From CAZZBK01 sp964387325 (GTDB taxonomy: Bacteria; Planctomycetota; Planctomycetia; Pirellulales; PNKZ01), in NCBI GenBank assembly GCA_964387325.1, contig CAYLYE010000085.1, forward strand, positions 1-23,673: 23,673 nt of DNA, in the 5' to 3' direction. The notes under the pieces were generated by a model. The model worked only from the letters and a program-made list of their open reading frames with translations, did no database searches and was not told the origin of the DNA. Shown here one piece after another: positions 9,378 to 17,562 of this stretch. Made by a program: the position numbers and the translations under genes. Positions within the stretch are counted from its first letter, which is position 1. Every line of letters starts with the position of its first letter.

Positions 9378-12300
9378 GATTGTCCTCCGCCGGTGCGTCG
9401 TCGGCAGCCGCTGTTGCAAGTTCCGAGGGCGACGCGAGCGGGGGCGAAGCGGTAGCTCGTGGTCGTCGCCAGACAAAGTACTCGACCGTCCACAGTATGG
9501 CGACCAAGCCAATCGCCGCGAACAGGCCATCGTTGACCAATTCATACCACAGATAGGGGCGAAGCACGCCCAGAGCGATGAACAGCGCAAACGCTCCCCC
9601 TGCGGCCAGTATCCGTTGTTCGCACGACGCGCGGATCAGCAGCGCGCCGCCGATCAGCAGCAGAGCGCAGACGAGCGCCTGCAACGAACCGCCGTTGACA
9701 ATCGAGAGCCGCAAGGTGGCGTCGCGCGTCGGATCGATGGCCGCGAAGAGAAATGTGCGACCTTCGTTGGCCAGCGAGTCGCGTGGAGTCGGTGGCTGAG
9801 GCGTCCCTTGGGTCACCCAGCCGATCAACTCGGCCTCGTGGCGATAACTTCGCGGCACATACCCCCAGCGGCGCAGAGTGCGTCCCGGCTGTGGCTGCCA
9901 GAGCCAACGCATCTCGGGCGACCACGGCCCGTCGACCGCGATCACGCTTTGATGTTCGGGCAAGTTCACGGACAGAAACACCTTTTGAATCGCCGGAGCA
10001 TCGTCAAACGCTGGCAGCACAAAACTCTGAGCGCGACCGGCGAGCGTGTAGCGTAATTCCAGCACGTGAACGGTCTCTCCCTTCGATGTACCCAGCGGAA
10101 TGAAAAACTCGTGCTCGCGTCCTTTTTCGAGCGTGACGTTGCGGCCATCGACCCGCACCGGATCGATGTCGAACTCGGCTCCCTCGGCGAGCGTGAGTTG
10201 CAATCGCTGCTGCGCGCTGCGAAAGCGATACAGTGCTTCGACCCGCTGCTGTCCGCTGCGCGAGACGACGCTCCGCACCAGGGCACGTTCAATGCTGGTG
10301 CGCTTGACTTCTTCCAGCTCGTAACGCGTGGCCGACAGGCTGAGCTGCCAGTCGTCATGGAACTCGAAGGCGCGAGCCGCGTCGCTCACGGTGGGCGCGC
10401 CGGTCATTAAATCTTGCTGCGGGTCGATTGGCCGTAGGCCTTTCGGCTCGCCTTTCTCGACGACGTCGATGCTCTCGGCTTTGGCGATCACGATCTGTCC
10501 CCAGGCGCGATCGACGAGTCGCGGCCGCAAATGCGCCAGCGGCACATCGAGTGTCTTGCCCACATCAAATTTTTCGAGCGGCATATCCCAGCTCAGACGC
10601 AGCACGACCGCCCCCTGCATCTCGCGATCTCCTTCGATCTGCCAGGCGACGTAATCTTCGTCAAGATCGTTGGGTGCCGGCGTGATGGTCGATTCACGGA
10701 ACCCTGGAGTATCGTTGTGCAGCTTGCCGATGAGCGATTCAGGTACATCGAGCCGCAATTGCTTTATGCCGCTGTAAAGCACGTCGTAGGTCAGGGTCGA
10801 CTGATACTTGACTACGCCCGACTCGATCCGCGCGGTGAGAAACTGACGCACCGAGATTTGCGGCTTGCGCCGCTGTGCTAGAACGGTCAGCTCGGGAGTC
10901 GCCTCGGAGTAACGGTACGCCTGGACGACACCTAGCGAAGCTCGGTTGGTCGCTTCGGCGTTGATGCCCGCGAGCGCCTCGTTGAGTGTGACGCCTCGCA
11001 AACCGGTGACCGTCTCGGGATTCACCCGGAGGCTTTCGGGTGCGTACAGCACGAGTCGCCCCTGAGACCGTTCGGCCTGCGGGGTGACGAACCGCGGGAC
11101 GGGAATCGGCACCGAGGCGAATTGATTCTGCGGTGTGTTGAGCTCCGGATGATTGAGTGTCCGGCTCAACTGAATGGAAAGGCCAACGCGACCGAGCGCC
11201 TGGCGTGCGAGGTTGACGACCAACCGTTTCTGCCCCTCCCCTTCGAGCCGATGTGATTCGATGGCCGCTGCCGTCGCGCCTTGCTGGGCCATGCCCGTGA
11301 CCTGCCGTACGGTGAAATTCGCAGGCACCTCGTATTCCAAGCGGAACACGCCGGCCCGCTCGATCGTTAGCAGACTTTGCAAATGGAGCGTGAGCCGATC
11401 GCTTTGCAGCTCAACCTCGACGAGTTCGTCGGCCAAAATACGTGGCTGGACTTTTTCGACGCTCAAGGTCAACTCGTAAACCGAACTGGCGTAGCGAAAC
11501 GCGAACGCCCAGGCCGTTTTAGCCAGCTCGGCGCTCAGGTCAGCGCGGTCGATCTGCAATAGCCCGGCGCGCTTGGCGATGTCGGCGCGCAACAATGGAT
11601 GCACGCGAACCACGATCACGCCTTGCTGCCGTTCGACGCCGCCGATCACGATCTGCGGCACGCTGAGTGTCTGTTTGGCATCTTCGCCGCTGAGTCGTTC
11701 GAGTTCGACGACCAGATTTTGCCGCGATCGGGCAGGCTCAAACAGCTCGACGTTCACGGTCTGTCGGCCATCGGCCGCGGGGGTGACGTTCCAGTGCTTC
11801 ACGTTCGGATCAAACACGTTGACCACGCGCTGCTCGGCGCTCGTCGAAAGGCTGAGCTTGGGCAGCTCGGCGCGGTTGATCGTGTATTGGCAATCGAGTC
11901 GGGTGCGCATCACCCCTTCGTCGAGAAAGACTTGCTGCTGTACGGTGGCGCTGGCCAGGGCGGTGAGCCCTTGGGCCCCTTCACTGCGCGGCACCCATTC
12001 GACCTGCACGGTCTCGGCTGCCCCGACAAAGGCCTGAAGCTGTGAATGCTTGGCGTTCGGTTCAGAGGGAACATCGCTGGCGGCAATGAGTGGTTGAATC
12101 TCGATTTTTACGCCGGGCTCGTCGATCCGTACTTGCCAACGGCTCACCGGCGCGAGCGGTGGTTGAAATGACACGCGATTGCGGCCCGGCGATTTCTCGA
12201 ACCCCTTGGCATATTCGAGCGTCAACTCGGCTGCGGTGGGGTCGTCTTTCTTACGCTCGATGAGTAGCTCGTAGCCGTGTCCCGGTTCGTGAACGACGCG

Positions 12301-12753
12301 AGCGCTCTGCTTGCCGAGCTTGGCCGAGATGAGTGCCGCGTCGGCGAGCCGCAGCGGGATGCGATGCCAGCCTTCGCCGATCGCTTCGATCTTGAGTTGG
12401 GCCGTGACCTGCATCACGTCGCGTTTCACGGCCGCCTCGTGGGTCGCCTCGGTGATGAGTGAGCGAAACAGCGGCTTGGGTCGCTCGGTGGTCGGTTGAT
12501 TCTCGCGGGCCGCCTTCCACAGCTCACGAAACTTGTCGTAGGGTAAAAAGACCCCGCGTCCTTCTTTCTCGAACACCTCGCGCAGCTTGGTGTAGGGGAT
12601 GTAAATGGTTTGTTCTTTGAACTCGTCCCCCGACACCGTCGCGGTGGGCGTCGTTGCCGGCGGCGTGGGTTTGGGCGGCTCTTGAGCCCACGAGCACGAG
12701 CAGAGAATGGCCCAACTCAAGAGTAGCTGGGCGCTGGCGCGTAATGCGATCAT
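9370..12753 (-). CDS. giant single-unit envelope protein, paralogue of the downstream gene
   Basis: An 1127-aa predicted exported membrane protein of unknown function. The frame is open to a GTG at 12798, but the ATG at 12753 puts a signal peptide (core LLLSWAILCSC, cleavage near SWA/QEPP at 23-24) at the true N-terminus. Next come two adjacent copies of one short motif, IYIPYTKLREVF (50-61) and VFLPYDKFRELW (68-79). A long beta-rich region follows with an AYRY block at 612-615 and an LQLTLAEGAE block near 851. The end has a pre-membrane hairpin (RTFLFAAIDP...LRLSI), three TM segments (about 1021-1039, 1046-1071, 1074-1095) and a basic then Ala/Asp/Glu-rich tail, probably cytoplasmic. The same order of blocks is seen in both halves of the 2555-aa protein. 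Its last codons contain the ribosome-binding site and start of that gene, so the two are probably translationally coupled. The cysteine in LCSC could be a lipobox, but ordinary signal peptidase cleavage fits better. Confidence 0.85.
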   Translation of the reverse strand: MIALRASAQLLLSWAILCSCSWAQEPPKPTPPATTPTATVSGDEFKEQTIYIPYTKLREVFEKEGRGVFLPYDKFRELWKAARENQPTTERPKPLFRSLITEATHEAAVKRDVMQVTAQLKIEAIGEGWHRIPLRLADAALISAKLGKQSARVVHEPGHGYELLIERKKDDPTAAELTLEYAKGFEKSPGRNRVSFQPPLAPVSRWQVRIDEPGVKIEIQPLIAASDVPSEPNAKHSQLQAFVGAAETVQVEWVPRSEGAQGLTALASATVQQQVFLDEGVMRTRLDCQYTINRAELPKLSLSTSAEQRVVNVFDPNVKHWNVTPAADGRQTVNVELFEPARSRQNLVVELERLSGEDAKQTLSVPQIVIGGVERQQGVIVVRVHPLLRADIAKRAGLLQIDRADLSAELAKTAWAFAFRYASSVYELTLSVEKVQPRILADELVEVELQSDRLTLHLQSLLTIERAGVFRLEYEVPANFTVRQVTGMAQQGATAAAIESHRLEGEGQKRLVVNLARQALGRVGLSIQLSRTLNHPELNTPQNQFASVPIPVPRFVTPQAERSQGRLVLYAPESLRVNPETVTGLRGVTLNEALAGINAEATNRASLGVVQAYRYSEATPELTVLAQRRKPQISVRQFLTARIESGVVKYQSTLTYDVLYSGIKQLRLDVPESLIGKLHNDTPGFRESTITPAPNDLDEDYVAWQIEGDREMQGAVVLRLSWDMPLEKFDVGKTLDVPLAHLRPRLVDRAWGQIVIAKAESIDVVEKGEPKGLRPIDPQQDLMTGAPTVSDAARAFEFHDDWQLSLSATRYELEEVKRTSIERALVRSVVSRSGQQRVEALYRFRSAQQRLQLTLAEGAEFDIDPVRVDGRNVTLEKGREHEFFIPLGTSKGETVHVLELRYTLAGRAQSFVLPAFDDAPAIQKVFLSVNLPEHQSVIAVDGPWSPEMRWLWQPQPGRTLRRWGYVPRSYRHEAELIGWVTQGTPQPPTPRDSLANEGRTFLFAAIDPTRDATLRLSIVNGGSLQALVCALLLIGGALLIRASCEQRILAAGGAFALFIALGVLRPYLWYELVNDGLFAAIGLVAILWTVEYFVWRRPRATASPPLASPSELATAAADDAPAEDNHA

Positions 12754-12852
12754 GGTGAGATATCCATGAAGATAGAAAAGACGTGTCCTGGCCACCACGC
12801 GTTCGCGGTGGAGTATTCGACGCTGCGCGTCATAGTACTCTGACGCAGCAAG

Positions 12853-12884
12853 CTTGGCGAAAGTTCCCAGCGATTTTCGCCAAG
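12853..12884. promoter_or_regulatory. 10-bp inverted repeat between the coiled-coil gene and the giant-protein operon
   Basis: Perfect 10-bp arms (CTTGGCGAAA / TTTCGCCAAG) with a 12-nt spacer, about 100 bp upstream of the 1127-aa gene's ATG and about 90 bp past the stop of the coiled-coil gene. It lacks a U-tract on either strand, so it may be an operator-type site or a weak terminator. Smaller hairpins (12819-12831, 12910-12928) lie beside it. No convincing -35/-10 pair was found in this 219-bp gap. Confidence 0.45.
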
Positions 12885-12972
12885 TATATGGACCCGCAGG
12901 ACTTCATAGCCGGTCTATCTCGGACCGGTCGGGCGACGTTCGTGCGGTTAGGCACGCCAGCGAATCTCGTGT

Positions 12973-14391
12973 TTAGTACGCCGAGGCGGGCTTGGTGCTC
13001 GCCGGTGGTCGACGCTTCTCGAACAGCCCACTCACGTTGCCCGATGACTTCGCGCCGATCGTGTTGGGGTTGTTCGGCGGGAACTGATCGGCGTTGCCAC
13101 CCGGCCCGAACACGAGCGACTTCGACGGGGCCTTGTAGCCCACCTTGTCCAAGAACTTTTCGACGTTGATGGCCTCGACGCCGAGCGCCTTGGCGTCAGC
13201 GATCCATTGGTCGTACTTGGGTTTACACTTGGGGGTGTAGTCGCCTACGACCAGATAGCGGGCCTGCGCCGTGAGCGCCCCGGTCTGGGTGCCGTCGTCG
13301 AGCAACTCACCGTCGATCACGCCACCGGAGATCGCGATCAGGCTGCGAAGTTGGACGAGGCCGTCGATCTCAGGATCGCTGACCCGGATGCGACCGGCGA
13401 TGACAAAGTGCTCCGGCTTGCCGGGGTCCCACAGCGGCGTGTAGATCTTGTCTCCCGGCACGAGCGGGTTGACCAGCGAGTCGTCGAGGATGCGAGCCTC
13501 GGCCAAGTGGTCGTCGAGCACACGCGTCACTTCGAGTTTCCCCTTGGCTGTCTTCGAGTCGGGGCTATGCACGGTGAACGAAATTTGTGGCTTCAGGTAG
13601 TCGGCTCGTCCCAGGTTGATCCACACGGTGCGGGTGCGTTGGTTGACGAGGCGAATCTCGCCGTCGTCCGAGACGACCGATTCCAACCCCTGGTAGCCGT
13701 CAATCTTGGTGATCAGGCCAGCAATTTCCTGGTCCTTCTTGGCCAGCATCTTGACGAGGTCTTCTTTCTCCTTGTTGGCCGTCTCTTCGATTTGGGCTTT
13801 TTCTTTCTGCACCGTGTCGATCTTGGCGACCAAATCCTTCATCTCATCGTCTTTCTTACGCAGTCCGTCGGTGAACTTGGCCTGTTGATCGGCGAGGTCG
13901 GCCTCGGCCTTCTTTTGGGCCTCTTCCGAGGCTTTCACTTTGGCTTGTGACGCGGCTTCGGCCTTCTCGATGCGGGTCGACTGATCGGCGAGCTGCTTCT
14001 GCAAGGTCTCACGCCCCTCGTCGGTTTCGAGCTTCGCTTTTAGCAGCGCTTCGATCGCGTGGTGATAACTCTTTTGACCCGTTGCGCCGGGGAGCGCGTC
14101 GAGATATTTTTTCATATCCGAGTCATGCGCCTCTCCGAGCTTATTGACTCGTTCCGTGTCGGTCGGACCGGGGTCTTCGATGCCGATCCACTCGACGACC
14201 TTGCCGAGGTTTTCCAAGTCGAGACGCGACGACGCCTCGGATGTTTTGACTTGCTCCTGAGCTGTTTTCAGCAACGCCGTCAGGTCTTCGCGCTGGGTGA
14301 AGAACGTGAACGTGGCGAGGCTCAACAACACAACAAGACAGAACAGCAGGATCAGCGAGATTTGCAGTCCTTGATTCTCACCGCTGGCCAT
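12973..14391 (-). CDS. membrane-anchored coiled-coil protein with BRCT-like C-terminal segment
   Basis: A 472-aa protein of unknown function. One TM helix (about residues 10-31, LQISLILLFCLVVLLSLATF) is followed by a long Lys/Glu/Gln/Ala-rich coiled coil (about 33-230, with heptad-like stretches such as EEAQKKAEADLADQQ). A beta-rich segment follows (about 235-335: EIRLVNQRTRTVWINLG, then LVPGDKIYTPLWDPG). Residues about 342-418 (LRSLIAISGGVIDG ... ARYLVVGDY ... AKALGVEAINVEKFLDKVGY) show the GG / LVVG / LGV..I.V..FL pattern of a BRCT-like fold. The last 50 residues are Gly/Pro/Ala/Ser-rich and look disordered. The start has a weak GAGAGG upstream. A minus-strand promoter candidate lies 139 bp upstream, in the region shared with polA. 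It precedes the giant-protein operon on the same strand; the 219-bp gap with an inverted repeat argues for separate control. The BRCT-like call is by eye. Confidence 0.85.
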   Translation of the reverse strand: MASGENQGLQISLILLFCLVVLLSLATFTFFTQREDLTALLKTAQEQVKTSEASSRLDLENLGKVVEWIGIEDPGPTDTERVNKLGEAHDSDMKKYLDALPGATGQKSYHHAIEALLKAKLETDEGRETLQKQLADQSTRIEKAEAASQAKVKASEEAQKKAEADLADQQAKFTDGLRKKDDEMKDLVAKIDTVQKEKAQIEETANKEKEDLVKMLAKKDQEIAGLITKIDGYQGLESVVSDDGEIRLVNQRTRTVWINLGRADYLKPQISFTVHSPDSKTAKGKLEVTRVLDDHLAEARILDDSLVNPLVPGDKIYTPLWDPGKPEHFVIAGRIRVSDPEIDGLVQLRSLIAISGGVIDGELLDDGTQTGALTAQARYLVVGDYTPKCKPKYDQWIADAKALGVEAINVEKFLDKVGYKAPSKSLVFGPGGNADQFPPNNPNTIGAKSSGNVSGLFEKRRPPASTKPASAY

Positions 14392-14529
14392 GGCAGAACC
14401 TCTCTAGCGAAGGTCAAAACGACGGCGAAACAAATAATCTGGAGATGAACACCAACACGCAACTTCATCGAGACGACGGGTCGCGTGATGGCCCTGATAA
14501 GCGGTCGTGGCGACCGATGTAGCTTTTCC

Positions 14530-14559
14530 AGTCTAATTAAGCTCTCGTCAAGACGTCAA
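14530..14559 (-). promoter_or_regulatory. candidate sigma70-type promoter for the coiled-coil gene
   Basis: On the minus strand, TTGACG (14554-14559), an 18-bp spacer, then TAGACT (14530-14535): 5/6 and 4/6 matches to the -35 and -10 consensus. It points to the gene starting at 14391. A second TTGACG lies 9 bp downstream. The rest of the 339-bp region 14392-14730 holds no supportable gene. Confidence 0.35.
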
Positions 14560-14622
14560 AGGAAATCGCCTCAACTGGGGCCGCTTTTGCTCGCGGCGGT
14601 CGCTTCCCAAGTGCTCTGGTGC

Positions 14623-14652
14623 TTGACAGTTGTGCGCATGCACCCCTAGGAT
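14623..14652 (+). promoter_or_regulatory. candidate sigma70-type promoter for polA-coaE
   Basis: A perfect TTGACA -35 (14623-14628), an 18-bp spacer and TAGGAT (14647-14652, 4/6 match) as -10, placing transcription start near 14659 and giving a leader of about 70 nt before the first polA ATG. It lies back to back with the candidate promoter for the minus-strand gene. Confidence 0.5.
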
Positions 14653-14730
14653 TGGCCGCCACGATCGTCACGGTCCCTACCAGCAGAATCGTAGCCGCGG
14701 GCCCACTTATTCCCAGCCGTCGAGACCCCC

Positions 14731-17556
14731 ATGCGTGGCCCCATGCGTCAGTCTATGCTCCCCGGCCTTGAGCCGCTCGATGAATCGCCTGAAGTTGTTT
14801 CAGAAGAACCGGTTGCGTCGCAAGGTGCAGTCGAGCCCGCTGCTCCAGTCGACACCGGTCCAGGCATTCCCGACCTGTCTGGCCAGACCGTCTGGGTCAT
14901 CGACGCCAACAGCCTGATCTTCCAGGTGTTCCACGCCATTGCCGAAATGACGAGCCCCAAGGGTGAGCCGGTCAACGCCACCTTTGGTTTCACCCGGGAC
15001 ATGCTCCAGCTGATCGAGAAAAAGAAGCCGAACTATTTGTTTTGTGCCTTCGATCGCTCGGAGCCGACCTTTCGACACGAGCTGTTTCCGGAATACAAGG
15101 GGCATCGGTCCGAGTGTCCGCCGGACCTCATCCCGCAGTTCGGGCAAATCCAACGCATGCTCGAGGCGCTGCACATCCCGGTTCTGTCGCTGGCTGGCTA
15201 CGAAGCGGACGACATTCTGGCGACGCTCGCTGCTCAGACGCAGGCCGCTGGCGGCATGTGCTATGTCGTCACCAGCGACAAAGATTGCCGCCAGCTCATC
15301 ACACCGCAGGTCAAGGTGTACAACATCCGCAAGGATCAACTGCTCGACGACGCGGCCGTGCTCGCCGACTGGGGCGTGCGACCCGACCAGGTGGTCGATT
15401 TTCAGGCCCTCGTCGGCGACCCGGTCGACAACGTGCGTGGTGTGCCGGGCATCGGCCCCAAGGGGGCCCGCGAGCTGCTCGAGAAGTACGACACGCTTGA
15501 GAACCTACTCGCGCACGTCGACGAGATCAGCGGCGCGAAAAAGAAGCAGAGCCTGATCGACAGCCGCGACGTGCTCAAGCTTAGCCGGCAGCTCGTGAAG
15601 CTCGATGCGAATGTGCCTGTCGAGGTCGACTGGAATCGAGGGCGCGTCGGCGGGATCGATGTCACGGCGGCGCTCGCCTTGTGTCAGGAACTGGGCTTTC
15701 ATCGCCTCGGCGAGCAGATGCGGTCATTGCAGGTCGCGGCCGCACCGGCCTCGTGGGAGGCTACCTACACGGCGGTCGACACGAGCGAGAAATTCGCCGC
15801 GCTGCTCGATGAACTGCGGCAGGTTAAGTGCCTGTCGTTCGATACCGAGACGACGAGCATCGCGCCGACGATTGCCGAGCCGGTCGGCTACGCGCTCTGC
15901 GCGCGGCCGGGCGTGGCGTACTACGTGCCTGTCCGCGGACCGGCTGGCGCGGCGCTGCTCGATAATCCAGCCGTGCTCGCCGAATTGAAGCCGATCCTTG
16001 AGGATCCGCAGATCGAAAAGATCGGGCAGAACCTCAAGTACGACATGATCGTCATGCGCAATCAGGGAGTCGAGCTGCGCGGTGTCGTCTTTGATTCGAT
16101 GGTGGCCAGCTACTTGCTCGACGCCGGCGAACGGGTCCACAATCTCGACGAACTGTCGGCCCGCTACTTGAATCATACGACGATCAAGATCGACAGCCTG
16201 ATCGGCACGGGCAAGCAGCAGAAGTGCATGGACGAGGTGCCGATCGACAAGATCGCCGACTACGCGGCCGAGGACGCTGACGTGCCGATGCGGTTGCGAC
16301 CCATCCTCGACGCGAAACTGTGTGCGTCGGAGCTCGACACCCTGTTCCGTGACGTTGAGATTCCGCTGATCGACGTGCTCGCCGAACTCGAATACAACGG
16401 CATCCGCGTCGACGTGGAGCGGCTGCGCGCGCTCAGCGAAGAATATGGTCGGCGGATGGCGGTCATTGAGCAGGAGATTTACACGCTGGCCGGTCATGCG
16501 TTCAATATCGCCTCGCCGAAGCAGATGCAGCAGGTGCTCTTCGAGGAGTTGAAGCTGCCGATCATCAGCAAGACCAAGACCGGGGCGAGCACCGACGCCG
16601 ATGTGCTCGAAGAACTGTCTCGCCAGCACCCGTTGCCCTCCAAAGTGCTTGAGTATCGGCAGTACGCGAAGCTCAAGGGGACCTACCTCGACGCCCTGCC
16701 TGAACTCGTTAACCCGCGCACGCTCCGTGTTCACGCCTCGTTCCATCAGGCGGTCGCAGCCACCGGTCGGCTCAGCTCAAGCGATCCCAACTTGCAAAAC
16801 ATTCCGATCCGGACTGAGGTGGGGCGCGAAATTCGTTCGGCGTTTTTACCCGGTGCGGACAACGAGCTGCTGCTGGCCGCGGATTACTCGCAGATCGAGT
16901 TGCGCGTGCTCGCGCACTACAGCCAGGACGAAACGCTGTGCGCGGCATTCGAGCACGACGAGGATATTCACGCGCTGGTCGCCAGTCAGGTGTACAACGT
17001 GCCCTTAGGCGAGGTGAGCAAGGAGCAGCGTCGCGCGGCCAAGGCGGTGAACTTCGGCGTCGTGTATGGCCAGAGCGCCTTCGGGCTCGCCAAGGGACTC
17101 GACATCGATCAGGGCGAGGCGCAGCAGTTCATCGATGCCTACTTTGCTCGTTACCCGGGCGTGGCCAAGTTCATTCAAGAGGTGCTAGCGTCGTGCGCTC
17201 AGCAAGGCTACGTGACCACCATCCTCGGGCGACGTCGAGCGATTCAAGGCATTCGTCCCGGCGCAACATCGCAGCGCACCCTCGCCGAGCGGACGGCGGT
17301 CAACACGGTGATCCAGGGCTCGGCGGCCGACATCATTAAGCTCGCGATGATCAACATTCATCGCAGCCTCAAGACCAGTCAGCTCAACGCCCGGATGCTG
17401 CTGCAAATCCATGACGAGCTCATCTTTGAGGTCGCCGAGCAAGATCGTGCGGCGCTCGAGTCGCTGGTCGTCGAAGAGATGGGCCAGGTCATGTCGCTGC
17501 GCGTGCCGCTCAAGGTGGATGTCAAGTGCGGCCGCAACTGGGCTCAAGCGGAGTAA
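14731..17556 (+). CDS. polA: DNA polymerase I with 5' nuclease and proofreading domains
   Basis: A 941-aa full-length family A polymerase for Okazaki-fragment maturation and repair synthesis, in the cytoplasm. An extra N-terminal stretch of about 50 residues, rich in Glu/Pro/Val, precedes the 5' nuclease domain (from WVIDANSLIF near 55; GVPGIGPKGARELL is its helix-hairpin-helix). The 3'-5' exonuclease keeps its acidic residues: FDTET (D371, E373), GQNLKYD (D438) and YAAEDAD (Y511, D515). The polymerase domain has motif A DYSQIELR (D718), motif B RRAAKAVNFGVVYG (K771, F775, Y779) and motif C HDE (894-896). All catalytic groups of the E. coli enzyme (928 aa) are therefore present. The start is uncertain: ATGs at 14731, 14743 and 14755 are all in frame and none has a good Shine-Dalgarno; the first is listed. 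coaE follows after 6 nt. Confidence 0.97.
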   Translation: MRGPMRQSMLPGLEPLDESPEVVSEEPVASQGAVEPAAPVDTGPGIPDLSGQTVWVIDANSLIFQVFHAIAEMTSPKGEPVNATFGFTRDMLQLIEKKKPNYLFCAFDRSEPTFRHELFPEYKGHRSECPPDLIPQFGQIQRMLEALHIPVLSLAGYEADDILATLAAQTQAAGGMCYVVTSDKDCRQLITPQVKVYNIRKDQLLDDAAVLADWGVRPDQVVDFQALVGDPVDNVRGVPGIGPKGARELLEKYDTLENLLAHVDEISGAKKKQSLIDSRDVLKLSRQLVKLDANVPVEVDWNRGRVGGIDVTAALALCQELGFHRLGEQMRSLQVAAAPASWEATYTAVDTSEKFAALLDELRQVKCLSFDTETTSIAPTIAEPVGYALCARPGVAYYVPVRGPAGAALLDNPAVLAELKPILEDPQIEKIGQNLKYDMIVMRNQGVELRGVVFDSMVASYLLDAGERVHNLDELSARYLNHTTIKIDSLIGTGKQQKCMDEVPIDKIADYAAEDADVPMRLRPILDAKLCASELDTLFRDVEIPLIDVLAELEYNGIRVDVERLRALSEEYGRRMAVIEQEIYTLAGHAFNIASPKQMQQVLFEELKLPIISKTKTGASTDADVLEELSRQHPLPSKVLEYRQYAKLKGTYLDALPELVNPRTLRVHASFHQAVAATGRLSSSDPNLQNIPIRTEVGREIRSAFLPGADNELLLAADYSQIELRVLAHYSQDETLCAAFEHDEDIHALVASQVYNVPLGEVSKEQRRAAKAVNFGVVYGQSAFGLAKGLDIDQGEAQQFIDAYFARYPGVAKFIQEVLASCAQQGYVTTILGRRRAIQGIRPGATSQRTLAERTAVNTVIQGSAADIIKLAMINIHRSLKTSQLNARMLLQIHDELIFEVAEQDRAALESLVVEEMGQVMSLRVPLKVDVKCGRNWAQAE

Positions 17557-17562
17557 GCGATC

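Noticed and set aside
9378..9590. Upstream extension of the 2555-aa gene by 71 codons
   Set aside because: It would overlap the preceding gene by over 200 bp and hide the signal peptide; the ATG at 9377 has a strong ribosome-binding site.
12754..12798. GTG start 15 codons upstream for the 1127-aa gene
   Set aside because: No ribosome-binding site and it pushes the signal peptide inward; the ATG at 12753 is better.
15724..16746. Long open frame of 340 codons antisense to polA
   Set aside because: It lies wholly within polA on the other strand, has an Arg/Asp/His/Val-rich shadow composition and no family motifs; it is explained by GC-rich codon bias.
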